NCBI RefSeq assembly: GCF_945957265.1 | Contig: NZ_CAMFKO010000014.1 | Coordinates: 33,405 to 97,404 of the forward strand | DNA from: an uncultured Dechloromonas sp. | GTDB lineage: Bacteria; Pseudomonadota; Gammaproteobacteria; Burkholderiales; Rhodocyclaceae | Direction of reading: 5' to 3' | DNA length: 64,000 bases | Part shown: positions 7,647 through 18,840 of the stretch, piece by piece | Position numbering within the stretch: position 1 is the first letter of the stretch | Layout: each line of letters opens with the position of its first letter | Translations under genes and position numbers: made by a program | Notes under the pieces: generated by a model | Database searches by the model: none | Told to the model about the DNA's origin: nothing | Seen by the model: the letters and a program-made list of their open reading frames with translations, nothing else

Positions 7647-9553
7647 TCGTCGTGCTCCTCCTCGATGGCGTCGCTGTCTTCCCTGGCGGCGCCGGCCGGC
7701 AGTTTGCCGAGCAGGTAGTAGTCGAGCACCATGCGGGCGATCGGCGCCGCCGACTGGGCGCCGAAGCCGCCGTTCTCGACCAGCACGGCGAGGGCGATCT
7801 TCGGGTTTTCGACCGGGGCGTAGGCAATGAACAAGGCGTGGTCGCGCAGGTTCTTCTTGATCGAGGATTCCTTGTACTGGGCGCCTTTCAGCGAGAAGAC
7901 CTGGGCCGTGCCGGTCTTGCCGCCGACACTGTAGGGGACGCCGGCGAAGGCTCGCGCGCCGGTGCCTTCCTTGTTCACGCCGATCATGGCGCGGTGGATG
8001 ACTTCCAGGTTCTTCTGCTTCCACTCGAGGTCGCGCAGGGGCTTGGGCTCGACCGGCCGTTTGTCGCCGCTCTTGGTGTCGACGATGTTTTGGACCAGGT
8101 GGGGGCGGAACATCACGCCGTTGTTGGCCAGGGTGGCCACCGCCTGCGCCAGCTGGATCGGCGTGTAGGCGTTATATCCCTGGCCGATGCCGATGGAAAT
8201 GGTTTCCCCGGCATACCACTTCTGCTGTTCCGGCTTCTTGAAGCGCTGCTTCTTCCATTCCTGCGAGGGCAGCACACCCTTCGACTCGCCGGCATCGTCC
8301 TTGCCGAGGTCGATCCCGGTGCGCTGGCCGAGGCCGAGGCTGCCCATGAACTTGGCGATGTTGTCTATCCCCATGTCGTTGGCCAGCATGTAGTAGTAGG
8401 TGTCGCAGGAGTGGACGATGGACTTGTACATGTCCACGCTGCCGTGGCCGCCCTTCTTGTCGTCGCGGAAGGTATGGTTGCCGAAGGTGAAGAAGCCGGG
8501 GTCGCTGATCGCCTGCTGCGCCGTGCGTTTGCCCATCTCCAGCGCGGCCAGGGCCATGAAGGGCTTGAACGTGGAGCCCGGCGGGTAGGCGCCGTTGATG
8601 GTGCGGTTGACCATCGGTTTGTCCGGATGGTCGTTCAGTTCCTTCCAGTTTTCCGGCGTGATGCCATCGACGAAAAGATTGGGGTCGTAGGTCGGCGTGG
8701 ATACCAGCGCCAGGACGCCGCCGGTGGTCGGATCGATGGCGACCAGGGCGCCTTTGCGGTCGCCGAAGGCCTTTTCGGTTATTTCCTGCAGCTTGATGTC
8801 CAGCGTCAGCTGCAGGTTGTTGCCCGACACCGGGGGAATGCGTTTCAGGCTGCGCAGGGCGCGGCCGCCGGCATCGATTTCGACCTGCTCGTAACCGGTT
8901 TCGCCGTGCAGCTCGAACTCGTAATGCTGCTCCAGTCCGGTCTTGCCGATATGGTCGGTGCCCTTGTAGTTGGCCTGCTTCTCGGCTTCCTCGATCCATT
9001 TCAGGTCGCGCTCGGTGATCCGGCCGATATAGCCGATGGCATGCGAGGCCACGCTGCCCAGCGGGTACTGGCGGAAGAGGCGGGCTTTGACCTCGACGCC
9101 GGGGAAGCGATAGCGGTGGGCCGAGAACTTGGCGACTTCGGCATCGCTCAGGCGGGTGCGGATGGGGATGGATTCGAAGTTCTTGGCTTCGTCCATCAGC
9201 CGCTTGAAGCGCTTGCGGTCCTTGGGCTGGATATCGATCACTTCGGCCAGCGCATCGATGGTTTGCTCAAGGCTTCCCGCCTGCGACGGCGTGATTTCCA
9301 GGGTGAAGGCGGAATAGTTGTGGGCCAGCACCACGCCGTTGCGGTCGGTGATGACGCCCCGGTTGGGGACGATGGGGATCAGCGCAATCCGGTTGTCTTC
9401 GGCGCGGGTCTGGTAGAAATCGTGCTGGATCACCTGCAGCCAGACGAAACGGGCGATCAGGATGCCAAAACAGACAAGGACGAAGACCGCGGCGAAGCCG
9501 AGGCGGAATCGGAAGCGGTCGAGATCGGCTTCCGGATTGTTGAAGTCACCCAC
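7643..9553 (-). CDS. mrdA: Penicillin-binding protein 2, elongasome transpeptidase
   Basis: This 636-residue class-B PBP has one N-terminal transmembrane helix (about 18-38), a dimerisation/pedestal domain, and a transpeptidase domain with Ser327 in STFK, SCD as the second motif (HSCDTYYY) and KTGTA as the third. It cross-links the glycan made by RodA. A GTG at 9553 is taken as the start: it leaves 10 nt after the mreD stop and gives the expected short cytoplasmic tail. Longer starts would run far into mreD. The C-terminus is acidic (EEEHDE). Confidence 0.95.
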   Translation of the reverse strand: MGDFNNPEADLDRFRFRLGFAAVFVLVCFGILIARFVWLQVIQHDFYQTRAEDNRIALIPIVPNRGVITDRNGVVLAHNYSAFTLEITPSQAGSLEQTIDALAEVIDIQPKDRKRFKRLMDEAKNFESIPIRTRLSDAEVAKFSAHRYRFPGVEVKARLFRQYPLGSVASHAIGYIGRITERDLKWIEEAEKQANYKGTDHIGKTGLEQHYEFELHGETGYEQVEIDAGGRALRSLKRIPPVSGNNLQLTLDIKLQEITEKAFGDRKGALVAIDPTTGGVLALVSTPTYDPNLFVDGITPENWKELNDHPDKPMVNRTINGAYPPGSTFKPFMALAALEMGKRTAQQAISDPGFFTFGNHTFRDDKKGGHGSVDMYKSIVHSCDTYYYMLANDMGIDNIAKFMGSLGLGQRTGIDLGKDDAGESKGVLPSQEWKKQRFKKPEQQKWYAGETISIGIGQGYNAYTPIQLAQAVATLANNGVMFRPHLVQNIVDTKSGDKRPVEPKPLRDLEWKQKNLEVIHRAMIGVNKEGTGARAFAGVPYSVGGKTGTAQVFSLKGAQYKESSIKKNLRDHALFIAYAPVENPKIALAVLVENGGFGAQSAAPIARMVLDYYLLGKLPAGAAREDSDAIEEEHDE

Positions 9554-9563
9554 GCGGTCGCCC

Positions 9564-10085
9564 TCAGATCGGACGGTTGGGGTCCTGCTCGACCGGACGG
9601 TATTGCGGCAGGAGCAGGATAAAGGTGGCCGGAATCCACAGCAGGGTCGCCACGAAGGGGCCGACAAAATATCCCCAGCCCGGGAAATCGGCGCCGACCG
9701 CCAGGCGCATCAAGGCCTGGATGATCTGCGTGCCGATGAGCAGCGGCATGATCTGCAGCGCCTGCTGGGCAAGCGGGAACCACAGGATGCGCCGGGACAG
9801 CGACGAGGCGGTGTAGGCGAGCATCACGTAGGCGAAGCAGTGCTGGCCGAGGACCGCGCCGTCGGCCACGTCCATCAGCAGGCCGAGAACGAAGCCCCAG
9901 CCCATGCCGACCCGGCGGAATTCGCGCACGCTCCAGAAGCACAGGACCAGCGCCACCCAGTCCGGCATGCCGGGCCAGTGCGCGGTCGGCAGGAAATTGA
10001 GCACGGCGGCGGCAATCAGGCTCAGGAAGATGAACCACGGGCGAACCGGCAGCAGGATGCGCGATGAGGAAAAGGTCGGTTGCAT
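9564..10085 (-). CDS. mreD: MreD, rod-shape-determining membrane protein
   Basis: This small integral membrane protein has 173 residues and about five hydrophobic helices, the normal size for MreD. It contains the MGWGFVLGLLMDV segment typical of the family. It belongs to the MreBCD-RodA-PBP2 elongation complex. The ATG overlaps the mreC stop by one base (TGATG). Confidence 0.93.
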   Translation of the reverse strand: MQPTFSSSRILLPVRPWFIFLSLIAAAVLNFLPTAHWPGMPDWVALVLCFWSVREFRRVGMGWGFVLGLLMDVADGAVLGQHCFAYVMLAYTASSLSRRILWFPLAQQALQIMPLLIGTQIIQALMRLAVGADFPGWGYFVGPFVATLLWIPATFILLLPQYRPVEQDPNRPI

Positions 10086-11011
10086 CAGTTCTTGGCCATC
10101 CGTTTTTTCTTGACCCGCTGGCCGTCGTTGGCCGCGGCCCGGCTGGCGCTTTCCGGCGGACGCTCCGGCCTGGCCTGGCGCTGCGCGAGGATCATCACTT
10201 CGCCGAAGTTCTCGACGCCGGCGATCGGCACGCAGAAGATGCGGGCGAATGAATAGGCGCTGTCGCGCTCAATGTTGACCACCTTGGCGACCGGGAATCC
10301 GGGGAGATAGATGTCATCGAGGCCCGACGTGACCAGCAGGTCGCCGACCTGGATGTCGGCGTTGGCCGGCATGTAGCGCAGTTCGAGCTGGCCGTTGCCG
10401 AGGCCGAAGACCACGGAACGCTGGCCGGTACGCACGACCTGCACCGGCACCACCTGGTCCTTGTCGGTAATCAGCGTGATTTCGGCGGAGAAGGGGAAGA
10501 CGCGGGTCACCTGGCCGACGACGCCGGCTTCGTCGATGGCCGGAAGGCCGGCAGCGATGCCGGCCTGCTGCCCCTTGTCGACGATCACCTTGCGCGAGAA
10601 GGGGTCGCGGGCGGTGTACATGATCTGGGCGACCTGGCCATTGGCCTTTTCGCGTTCCTTGACCTCGAGCAGCTTGCGCAGGCGGGTGTTTTCCGCCTCC
10701 AGTTGCGCCACGCGCTGCAGGTCGGGCGCGGTGGTCAGCTTGGCGTGCTTGAGCTCATCGTTCTCGAGCTGCAGGGAGCGCATGCCCTGCAGGTACTGCC
10801 CGGCATAGTCGACCAGGCTGCCCGGCGTCTGGGCAACGCGCTGAACCGGGTCGACAACCAGCGCAATGCTCTGGCGCAGCAGTTCGAGGCTCTGGAAACG
10901 CAGGTCGAACACGAAGATCGCCAGCGAAACGGCGATGTAGAAAGTCAGAAGGGCCAGCGGTGCTGGCCCTCGCTTGAAGAACGGTGGTGGCGCGTGATCG
11001 ATGCCGGCCAT
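10085..11011 (-). CDS. mreC: MreC, rod-shape-determining periplasmic protein
   Basis: This 308-residue protein has one N-terminal membrane helix (about 19-38), a coiled coil (about 75-115, rich in Leu/Glu/Lys), and the beta-barrel domain of MreC (ARDPFSRKVIVDKG, GVVGQV, ITDKDQVVPVQV, LLVTSGLDDIYLPGFPV). MreC activates PBP2/RodA in the periplasm. The basic tail RVKKKRMAKN is unusual in charge but lies at the end, where the family varies. It is 30 nt downstream of mreB. Confidence 0.95.
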   Translation of the reverse strand: MAGIDHAPPPFFKRGPAPLALLTFYIAVSLAIFVFDLRFQSLELLRQSIALVVDPVQRVAQTPGSLVDYAGQYLQGMRSLQLENDELKHAKLTTAPDLQRVAQLEAENTRLRKLLEVKEREKANGQVAQIMYTARDPFSRKVIVDKGQQAGIAAGLPAIDEAGVVGQVTRVFPFSAEITLITDKDQVVPVQVVRTGQRSVVFGLGNGQLELRYMPANADIQVGDLLVTSGLDDIYLPGFPVAKVVNIERDSAYSFARIFCVPIAGVENFGEVMILAQRQARPERPPESASRAAANDGQRVKKKRMAKN

Positions 11012-11041
11012 CGCTCAGTCCTGCCTGGCTGAAATCAAGAC

Positions 11042-12085
<1,044 letters not shown>

Positions 12086-12153
12086 CTATAGCTCCGCGTT
12101 GGGGGGGTGCGGTAGGGAAAACTTTTATGATACCTTATAACGCTTTCCATTTT

Positions 12154-12181
12154 AAGACTTTGTGCACTGCAAAAAAGTCTT
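12154..12181. repeat. Inverted repeat in the mreB-gatC promoter region
   Basis: Perfect 8-bp arms AAGACTTT and AAAGTCTT are separated by 12 nt that contain the palindrome GTGCAC. The repeat sits 8 nt before the gatC ATG. It could be an operator or a 5'-leader hairpin of the gatCAB transcript. Confidence 0.45.
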
Positions 12182-12189
12182 TGGCACCC

Positions 12190-12477
12190 ATGTCGCTCAC
12201 ATTAGAACAGGTTAAGCGCATCGCCCATTTGGCTCGTATCGAGACCAGCGATGCCGAGGCACTTTCCACGCAGGGCCATCTCAACGGCATCTTCCAGTTG
12301 ATCGAGCAGATGCAGGCGGTCGATACCGCCGGCATCGAGCCGATGGCGCATGCCCAGGACCTCGCCCAGCGCCTGCGCGACGACGCGGTGAGCGAAGCCG
12401 ACCGGCGTGCCGCCTACCAGGCCGTCGCCCCGGAAACCGAAGCCGGCCTCTATCTCGTGCCCAAGGTGATCGAATGA
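12190..12477 (+). CDS. gatC: GatC, Asp/Glu-tRNA amidotransferase subunit C
   Basis: This 95-residue protein is normal for GatC. It starts [18 protein letters not shown] and has the FQLIEQM and LRDDAV segments that wrap around GatA. The heterotrimer converts misacylated Glu-tRNA(Gln), and often Asp-tRNA(Asn), to the correct amide form. A more upstream in-frame ATG at 12127 would add residues unlike the family and read through the promoter. It overlaps gatA by 4 nt. Confidence 0.95.
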   Translation: MSLTLEQVKRIAHLARIETSDAEALSTQGHLNGIFQLIEQMQAVDTAGIEPMAHAQDLAQRLRDDAVSEADRRAAYQAVAPETEAGLYLVPKVIE

Positions 12478-13931
12478 TCCACGCCAGCCTGAAGGAACTG
12501 TCGCAGGCCCTGGCCGCGAAGCAGATTTCCAGCGTCGAACTGTCCACGCTGTTTCTCGACCGCATCGAGCGCCTGAACCCGGACATCAACGCCTTCGTCA
12601 CCGTCGACCGCGAGAAAAGCCTGGCCATGGCGCGCGCCGCCGATGCCCGCATCGCCGCCGGCACGGCCGGTCCGCTGACCGGCATCCCGGTCGCCCAGAA
12701 GGACATCTTCTGCGCCGAAGGCTGGACGACGACCTGCGGCTCGAAGATGCTGGCCAATTTCGTGTCGCCCTACGACGCGACGGTGATCCGCAAGATGCAC
12801 GCCGAAGCCGGCATGGTGTCGCTGGGCAAGACCAACATGGACGAATTCGCCATGGGCTCGTCCAACGAAACCTCGTACTTCGGTCCGGTGAAGAACCCGT
12901 GGGACCGCGCCCGTGTGCCGGGCGGCTCGTCCGGCGGTTCGGCGGCGGCCGTGGCGGCCCGCCTGGCGCCGGCGGCGACCGGCACCGATACCGGCGGTTC
13001 TATCCGCCAGCCGGCCGCGCTGTGCAACCTGACCGGCCTGAAGCCGACCTACGGCGTGGTCTCGCGCTACGGCATGATCGCCTTCGCCTCGTCGCTCGAC
13101 CAGGGCGGCCCGATGGCGGCCAGCGCCGAGGATTGCGCACTGCTGCTCAACACCATGGTCGGCTTCGACGAACGCGACTCGACTTCGCTGGATCGTCCGG
13201 CCGAAGACTATGCCCGCGATCTGGATAAGCCGCTGGCCGGCCTGCGCATCGGCCTGCCCAGGGAATTCTTCGGCGAAGGCTGCGATGCCGAGGTGATGGC
13301 CGCCGTGCGCGCCGCCATCGCCGAGTACGAGAAGCTCGGCGCTACCTGCGTCGAGGTCTCGCTGCCCAATTCGCACCTGTCGGTGCCGGCCTACTACGTC
13401 ATCGCCCCGGCCGAGGCCAGCTCCAACCTGAGCCGCTTCGACGGCGTGCGCTACGGCTATCGTGCCCCGGAATACGGCAACCTCGACGACATGTACATGA
13501 AGAGCCGCGCCCAGGGCTTCGGCGCCGAGGTCAAGCGGCGCATCCTGATCGGCACCTACGTGCTGTCGCATGGTTACTACGACGCCTACTACCTGCAGGC
13601 CCAGCGCATCCGCCGCTTGATCGCCAACGATTTCGTCGAGGCCTTCAAGCAGTGCGACGTGATCATGGGGCCGACCTCGCCGTCGACCGCCTTCAAGCTC
13701 GGCGAAAAGGCCGCCGATCCGGTGCAGATGTACCTGTCGGACATCTACACCATCGCCGTGAACCTGGCCGGCTTGCCCGGCATGTCGATTCCCTGCGGCT
13801 TTGCCGGCGGCCTGCCGGTCGGCCTGCAGCTGATCGGCAACTACTTCGCCGAAGGGCAGTTGCTGAACGTGGCCCATCGCTACCAGCAGGCAACCGACTG
13901 GCACGCCCGGCGGCCGGAAGCGATCGCCTGA
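12474..13931 (+). CDS. gatA: GatA, amidase subunit of tRNA amidotransferase
   Basis: This 485-residue amidase-signature protein hydrolyses glutamine and channels ammonia to GatB. The Ser-cisSer-Lys triad is visible as Lys76 (VAQKDIF), Ser152 (GGSSGGS) and Ser176 ([10 protein letters not shown]), close to the S. aureus numbering K79/S154/S178. It overlaps gatC by 4 nt and the following lipoprotein gene by 1 nt (TGATG). Confidence 0.97.
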   Translation: MIHASLKELSQALAAKQISSVELSTLFLDRIERLNPDINAFVTVDREKSLAMARAADARIAAGTAGPLTGIPVAQKDIFCAEGWTTTCGSKMLANFVSPYDATVIRKMHAEAGMVSLGKTNMDEFAMGSSNETSYFGPVKNPWDRARVPGGSSGGSAAAVAARLAPAATGTDTGGSIRQPAALCNLTGLKPTYGVVSRYGMIAFASSLDQGGPMAASAEDCALLLNTMVGFDERDSTSLDRPAEDYARDLDKPLAGLRIGLPREFFGEGCDAEVMAAVRAAIAEYEKLGATCVEVSLPNSHLSVPAYYVIAPAEASSNLSRFDGVRYGYRAPEYGNLDDMYMKSRAQGFGAEVKRRILIGTYVLSHGYYDAYYLQAQRIRRLIANDFVEAFKQCDVIMGPTSPSTAFKLGEKAADPVQMYLSDIYTIAVNLAGLPGMSIPCGFAGGLPVGLQLIGNYFAEGQLLNVAHRYQQATDWHARRPEAIA

Positions 13932-14470
13932 TGCGTCGCTGGCTGGCCCCGCTGGCCGTCGCGCTGCTGCTTGCCGGTTGCGCGACGCCGCCACCGGAGA
14001 GCGAGCAAGCGCCGGAACCCGCCGTGGGCAAGCCGCCGAGCAGTCGCCCGGCCCGCCCGCCCGGTCTGTCGGCCGAAGCCCAGCGCGCACTGGCACGCCG
14101 CGGCATCAAGCAGCACGACACCTCGCCGGTCAGCGTCACGTCGCGTTGCTCGCATGTCGATGAAATCGGCACGGCGACCAGGCTGAACCTGCAGGTCGAT
14201 GACGGCGACGTGCGCGATTTCCAGGCCAGCGTGGCGATCAAGGGGCGCGGAACCTGCCGTTTCGCACTGCCCGATTTCCGCCAGGAAAGCGCAACGCCGC
14301 AGGTTCTGCTGCGCCATGCCAGGAACAGCGCGTGTACCGTTCGCATGTGGCGCGAACAGGGTGAAAAAATCACCATCGCCTTCACCGGCTGCCACAAGTC
14401 GTGCGAAGGCAAGGCATTCGATTATTTGTGGCCGATACTCGTCGAGTCGAAAACCGGCCAATGTTCGTGA
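13931..14470 (+). CDS. Proline-rich lipoprotein of unknown function between gatA and gatB
   Basis: This 179-residue protein has a short signal peptide and lipobox LLAGC, a Pro-rich linker (about 20-60), then a compact domain with about six cysteines ([29 protein letters not shown], and a C-terminal QCS), suggesting disulfides in the periplasm. I do not recognise the family. Its ATG overlaps the gatA stop, and gatB starts 13 nt later, so it is cotranscribed with the tRNA amidotransferase, although no functional link is obvious. Base composition resembles the neighbours, so there is no sign of recent transfer. Confidence 0.8.
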   Translation: MRRWLAPLAVALLLAGCATPPPESEQAPEPAVGKPPSSRPARPPGLSAEAQRALARRGIKQHDTSPVSVTSRCSHVDEIGTATRLNLQVDDGDVRDFQASVAIKGRGTCRFALPDFRQESATPQVLLRHARNSACTVRMWREQGEKITIAFTGCHKSCEGKAFDYLWPILVESKTGQCS

Positions 14471-14483
14471 AACGGATGAAGCT

Positions 14484-15938
14484 ATGAATCAGTGGGAAGT
14501 CGTCATCGGTATCGAAACGCACGCGCAACTGGCGACGGTTTCGAAGATTTTCTCGGGTGCCTCGACGGCCTTCGGCGCCGAGCCGAATACCCAGGCCTGC
14601 GCGGTCGACCTGGCCCTGCCGGGCGTCCTGCCCGTGCTCAACAGGAAGGCCGTCGATTGCGCCATCCGCTTCGGCCTCGCCATCGGTGCCGACGTCGCGC
14701 CGAAATCGGTTTTCGCCCGCAAGAACTACTTCTACCCCGACCTGCCCAAGGGCTACCAGATCAGCCAGATGGACCTGCCGGTCGTCGTCGGCGGCAGCCT
14801 GACCCTGCAGGTCGGCAGCGGCGACAAGGCCTACGAGAAGGTCGTCCGCCTGACCCGCGCCCATCTCGAGGAGGATGCCGGCAAGTCGCTGCACGAGGAT
14901 TTCCACGGCAAGTCCGGCATCGACCTGAACCGGGCCGGCACGCCGCTGCTGGAGATCGTCTCCGAGCCCGACATGCGCTCGTCCGACGAAGCGGTGGCCT
15001 ACGCCAAGGTGCTGCACGGCCTGGTGCGCTGGATCGGCATCTGCGACGGCAACATGCAGGAAGGCTCCTTCCGTTGCGACGCCAACGTCTCGGTGCGCCC
15101 GAAGGGGCAGGTCGAGTTCGGCACCCGCCGCGAAATCAAGAACCTGAACTCCTTCCGTTTCCTCAAGGAAGCCATCGACTTCGAAGTCCAGTGGCAGATC
15201 AACGAGATCGAGGAAGGCCGCAAGATCCAGCAGGCGACCGTGCTGTTCGACCCGGATAGCGGCGAAACCCGCATGATGCGGAGCAAGGAAGATGCGCACG
15301 ACTACCGCTACTTCCCCGATCCCGACCTGCTGCCGCTGGTCATCGGTGCCGAGTGGGTCGCTCGGGTCAAGGGCGAACTGCCCGAGCTGCCGGGCCAGAA
15401 GCGCGAGCGTTTCATGACCGGCCTCGGCCTGTCGGCCTACGATGCCGGCACCCTGACCGCCAGCCAGGAAATCGCCGCCTATTTCGAGGCCACGGTTGCC
15501 GTCGCCGGCGCGAACAACGCCAAACCGTGCGCCAACTGGGTCATGGTCGATCTCGCCGCCCGCCTGAACAAGGAAGGCAAGGAGATCGCCGAAGCGCCGG
15601 TCAGCGCGCCGCAACTCGGCGGCCTGATCCAGCGCATCGCCGACAACACCATTTCCAACAACATCGCCAAGAAGGTATTCGAGGCGCTGTGGAACGGCGA
15701 AGGGGCGACGGCCGACGAGGTCATCGACAAGCAGGGCCTGAAGCAGATTACCGACAGCGGTGCCATCGAGGCGCTGGTCGACGAGGTGCTCGCCGCCAAT
15801 GCCGCCAACGTCGCCGAATTCAAGGCCGGCAAGGAAAAGGCCTTCAATGCGCTGGTCGGTCAGGTGATGAAGGCGGCCAAGGGCAAGGCCAACCCGCAGC
15901 AGGTCAACGACCTGCTGAAGCAGAAGCTGGCCGGCTGA
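14484..15938 (+). CDS. gatB: GatB, Asp/Glu-tRNA amidotransferase subunit B
   Basis: This 484-residue protein is standard length. The kinase-like cradle opens with [13 protein letters not shown] and contains [21 protein letters not shown] and [15 protein letters not shown]. The C-terminal YqeY-like tail domain (about 400-484, with the Gly-rich region and [13 protein letters not shown] end) binds the tRNA elbow. It phosphorylates the glutamyl or aspartyl group and accepts ammonia from GatA. It converges on the DUF4124 gene with zero spacing. Confidence 0.97.
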   Translation: MNQWEVVIGIETHAQLATVSKIFSGASTAFGAEPNTQACAVDLALPGVLPVLNRKAVDCAIRFGLAIGADVAPKSVFARKNYFYPDLPKGYQISQMDLPVVVGGSLTLQVGSGDKAYEKVVRLTRAHLEEDAGKSLHEDFHGKSGIDLNRAGTPLLEIVSEPDMRSSDEAVAYAKVLHGLVRWIGICDGNMQEGSFRCDANVSVRPKGQVEFGTRREIKNLNSFRFLKEAIDFEVQWQINEIEEGRKIQQATVLFDPDSGETRMMRSKEDAHDYRYFPDPDLLPLVIGAEWVARVKGELPELPGQKRERFMTGLGLSAYDAGTLTASQEIAAYFEATVAVAGANNAKPCANWVMVDLAARLNKEGKEIAEAPVSAPQLGGLIQRIADNTISNNIAKKVFEALWNGEGATADEVIDKQGLKQITDSGAIEALVDEVLAANAANVAEFKAGKEKAFNALVGQVMKAAKGKANPQQVNDLLKQKLAG

Positions 15939-16568
15939 TCAGCGCAGCGGCGCGGCCGGCGAGCGGCGGGTCAGTTCGAAGTAGCGCTTGCGGTCGGCGT
16001 CGTACTTGGCCTTGATGGTGTCGAACTCCTTCTTCTTGAGTTCGACCAGTTCCTGCTGCAGCCTGATTTCGTGGTCGATGGCGCGCAAATCCTTGTCCAG
16101 CTCGGGCGGCATCGTCTTTTTCTTGTAGAACTCGGCTTCGTCGGCCAGTTTGCTGCGCTTTTTCTGGGCGGTCGCGATGCGTTCGTTGGTCGTCTGGATG
16201 GTGACATTCACGTCGGCCTCGGCCTTTTTCTGGGCGAGGTCGATGTCTTCCGGCGTCGAGTAGGTATCCAATAATGCCTGGTCGCGCCGTCGTTGCTCGC
16301 GCCCGGCGTCTTCCATCTGCTTGCGCCGCTTGTTTTCCAGGATCTGCTCGGCTTTTTGTTCGGGAGTCAGCGGGGCGCCGACCTCCTTGACGACATTGCC
16401 GGCGCTGTCCAGAACCCGGTAGGCGCGTCCGCGGCATTGCTCGGGCAGGGTGTCCCCGCAGACGCGGCGGCCGCTGGCGGGGTCTTGGCAGCAATAGAAT
16501 TCGCCTCCGGCCTGGGCCGTGGAGGCCAGGAGCAGGGCGAGAAGCGGAAGGATTGCGGTCTTACGCAT
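15939..16568 (-). CDS. Exported DUF4124-type protein with long coiled coil
   Basis: This 209-residue protein has a signal peptide cleaved near STAQAGG and an N-terminal DUF4124-like module ([18 protein letters not shown], then [12 protein letters not shown]). A charged, Lys/Glu/Arg-rich helical region from about 80 to 200 is expected to form a coiled coil. Its function is not known. The ATG lies inside the end of pyrE (8-nt overlap), so it follows pyrE in one transcript. Confidence 0.8.
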   Translation of the reverse strand: MRKTAILPLLALLLASTAQAGGEFYCCQDPASGRRVCGDTLPEQCRGRAYRVLDSAGNVVKEVGAPLTPEQKAEQILENKRRKQMEDAGREQRRRDQALLDTYSTPEDIDLAQKKAEADVNVTIQTTNERIATAQKKRSKLADEAEFYKKKTMPPELDKDLRAIDHEIRLQQELVELKKKEFDTIKAKYDADRKRYFELTRRSPAAPLR

Positions 16569-17202
16569 CGACCCCGTACTGCTCGCGGTAACGGGCGACG
16601 GCTGCCTGGTGGGCAGAAAATTCGGCGTGTTCGGCCAGGAAGGCCATCAAATCCTTCAGCCCGGCAACGGCGACGACGGGGATGCCGTAATCGCGCTGCA
16701 CTTCCTGCACGGCCGAGAGTTCGCCCTGGCCGCGCTCCTGGCGGTCGAGCGCGATCAGCACGCCGGCCGGGGTGGCGCCTGCCGCGCGGATCAGTTCGAC
16801 CGATTCGCGCACCGAGGTGCCGGCCGAAATCACGTCGTCCACGATCAGGACGCGGCCTTGCAGCGGGGCGCCGACAATGTTGCCGCCTTCGCCGTGGTCC
16901 TTGGCTTCCTTGCGGTTGTAGGCAAAGGGGAAGTTGCGGCCGCGCTGGGCGAGCGCCATGGCGATCGTGGCGACCAGCGGGATGCCCTTGTAGGCCGGGC
17001 CGAACAGCATGTCGAACTGGACGCCGCCGGCTTCGGCGGCTTTGGCGTAGAATTCGGCGAGTCGACCGAGCGAGTTGCCGTCGTTGAACAGTCCGGCATT
17101 GAAAAAGTAGGGCGACATGCGCCCCGCCTTGGTCTTGAATTCGCCAAAGCGCAGCACTTGGCAAGCGAGCGCGAATTCGATGAAGTCCTGACGAAAATCC
17201 AT
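16561..17202 (-). CDS. pyrE: Orotate phosphoribosyltransferase
   Basis: This 213-residue enzyme converts orotate and PRPP to OMP in pyrimidine synthesis. The PRPP-binding motif [13 protein letters not shown] is intact, as are the flexible-loop region ([13 protein letters not shown]) and the N-terminal [16 protein letters not shown]. It is first in a two-gene operon with the DUF4124 gene and divergent from xth across only 48 nt. Confidence 0.97.
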   Translation of the reverse strand: MDFRQDFIEFALACQVLRFGEFKTKAGRMSPYFFNAGLFNDGNSLGRLAEFYAKAAEAGGVQFDMLFGPAYKGIPLVATIAMALAQRGRNFPFAYNRKEAKDHGEGGNIVGAPLQGRVLIVDDVISAGTSVRESVELIRAAGATPAGVLIALDRQERGQGELSAVQEVQRDYGIPVVAVAGLKDLMAFLAEHAEFSAHQAAVARYREQYGVDA

Positions 17203-17250
17203 GGTTTCCTAATTACAAACGACCCAAAAATACGGCCTAGTCTAAGCACA

Positions 17251-18030
17251 ATGTTACGCATCATATCCCTGAACCTCAATGGTATCCGCTCGGCGTGGAG
17301 TAAAAATGTACTGCCCTGGGCGGCAGCTCAAAAAGCCGATGTCATCTGTCTGCAGGAATTGAAGGCTCAGCACCCGGACCTGACGAGCGAAATGCGGGCA
17401 CCCGACGGCATGCATGCCTACTACCATTGCGCCGAGAAAAAGGGTTACAGCGGCGTCGGCATCTGGAGCCGGCGCGAGCCGGATCGTGTCGTCGAGGGCT
17501 TCGACGGCGGCGAATTCGATGCCGAGGGGCGCTATATCCGGGCGGATTTCGGCAATCTGTCGGTGATTTCGCTTTACCTGCCATCCGGCTCGTCGTCACC
17601 GGAGCGCCAGGAGGCAAAATTCCGTTTTCTCGACGTGTTTTTCCCGCACATGCAGGCATTGCGCGCCGAGGGGCGCGAGATCGTTCTGTGCGGGGACTGG
17701 AACATCGCGCACAAGGAAATCGACCTGAAAAACTGGAAGTCGAACCAGAAGAACTCGGGCTTCCTGCCCGAGGAGCGGGCCTGGTTGAGCAAGGTCTTCG
17801 ACGAACAGGGCTGGGTCGATGTCTATCGCCGCCTGTATCCCGATACCACCGGCGAGGCGTATACGTGGTGGAGCAATCGCGGGCAGGCCTGGGCCAAGAA
17901 CGTCGGCTGGCGGATCGATTACCAGATCGCCACGCCAGGGATCGCGGCGACCGCCGTCGAGACCGGTGTTTACAAGGCCGAGCGATTTTCCGACCACGCG
18001 CCGCTGATTGTCGATTACGACTTCAAATAA
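17251..18030 (+). CDS. xth: Exodeoxyribonuclease III / AP endonuclease
   Basis: This 259-residue EEP-fold nuclease incises AP sites in base-excision repair. Visible motifs are LNLNGIRSA (metal-site Asn), CLQELKA (catalytic Glu), GDWNIAHKEIDLKN (Asp/Asn), WRIDYQIATP and the C-terminal SDHAPL (catalytic Asp-His). Codons are typical and the ATG is at 17251. It is single and divergent from pyrE. Confidence 0.95.
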   Translation: MLRIISLNLNGIRSAWSKNVLPWAAAQKADVICLQELKAQHPDLTSEMRAPDGMHAYYHCAEKKGYSGVGIWSRREPDRVVEGFDGGEFDAEGRYIRADFGNLSVISLYLPSGSSSPERQEAKFRFLDVFFPHMQALRAEGREIVLCGDWNIAHKEIDLKNWKSNQKNSGFLPEERAWLSKVFDEQGWVDVYRRLYPDTTGEAYTWWSNRGQAWAKNVGWRIDYQIATPGIAATAVETGVYKAERFSDHAPLIVDYDFK

Positions 18031-18113
18031 GCATCCCGTATGAATTGATTTCGTCACGAGCAAGGGATACCCTTGAACCGTACTGATTAACCGACTCACA
18101 ACGAGGTAGAAAA

Positions 18114-18428
18114 ATGTCTGAACAACTGTCCGTAGCCAACAAGGAAAAACTGGTTTCCGACCTGAAGGTTGTCATTTCCGATACCGAAGAGCTGCTGCGC
18201 GCCACCGCCGGTGCCGCCGGCGAGAAGGTTGGCGAACTGCGCGAGCGTCTGGGCGTCCGTCTGCGCGACGCCAAGGAACGCGTGCTTGACCTGGAGGCCG
18301 CCGTTGTCGACAAGACCAAGGCTGCAGCGCGTGCAACCGACGATTTCGTCCACGAGCAACCGTGGAAGGCAGTAGGCGTTGCCGCTGCCCTGGGTTTGGC
18401 CCTGGGCGTCCTGATCGGCCGTCGCTAA
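18114..18428 (+). CDS. YqjD/ElaB-type (DUF883) membrane-anchored protein
   Basis: This 104-residue protein has a long amphipathic helix rich in Glu/Lys/Ala and a C-terminal hydrophobic anchor (VGVAAALGLALGVLIGRR), the plan of the ElaB/YgaM/YqjD family. E. coli members bind ribosomes at the inner membrane in stationary phase. The ATG has GAGGT eight bases upstream. It leads a four-gene set (YqjD-, YqjE-, YqjK- and LETM1-like). Confidence 0.88.
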   Translation: MSEQLSVANKEKLVSDLKVVISDTEELLRATAGAAGEKVGELRERLGVRLRDAKERVLDLEAAVVDKTKAAARATDDFVHEQPWKAVGVAAALGLALGVLIGRR

Positions 18429-18432
18429 GCGA

Positions 18433-18840
18433 ATGACGCAATTCGCGGGGGGTGAAGAAGGCCGCGAAGGCCTTTTCACCTCCTTGAAAAATCTCGTCGC
18501 GACGCTGCTCGCGATCGGGAAGACGCGTGCCGAACTGCTGGTCACCGAGCTTGAGGAGGAGAAATTCCGCCTCATGTCGCTGTGGGCGAAGGCTATCGGT
18601 GCGGCATTCCTGCTCGCGCTGGGCGTCGTGATGTTCGTCTGCTGCATCGCCCTGGCTTTCTGGGAGCAGCGTGTCGTCGTCTTCGGCATCTTCGCCGTGC
18701 TGTTTGTCGGCAGCGGCTTCCTGCTGGTCCGATCCCTCCAGCGCCAGGCGAGCCAGCCGAGCAAGATGTTCAAGGCCAGCCTGTCGGAGCTCGAGGCCGA
18801 CATGGCTCAGTTGCGTCGTTACCGCGACCGCCCGGAATGA
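18433..18840 (+). CDS. YqjE-type phage-holin-family membrane protein
   Basis: This 135-residue protein has an amphipathic N-terminal helix (SLKNLVATLLAIGKTRAELLVTELEEE), two transmembrane segments (about 53-74 and 80-100), and a charged tail. The layout matches YqjE / holin superfamily III, a companion of YqjD. It starts 4 nt after the YqjD-like stop and overlaps the next gene as ATGA. Confidence 0.85.
   Translation: MTQFAGGEEGREGLFTSLKNLVATLLAIGKTRAELLVTELEEEKFRLMSLWAKAIGAAFLLALGVVMFVCCIALAFWEQRVVVFGIFAVLFVGSGFLLVRSLQRQASQPSKMFKASLSELEADMAQLRRYRDRPE

Noticed and set aside
12450..14096. 548-codon open frame on the minus strand across gatA
   Set aside because: It is antisense to a complete gatA with intact catalytic triad. 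Long antisense frames are expected in GC-rich DNA, and its translation has low complexity with no domain.
18061..18075. CAAGGG-ATA-CCCTTG palindrome before the yqjD-like gene as an operator
   Set aside because: Arms are only six bases and isolated; short palindromes like this are common. Not listed as a feature.
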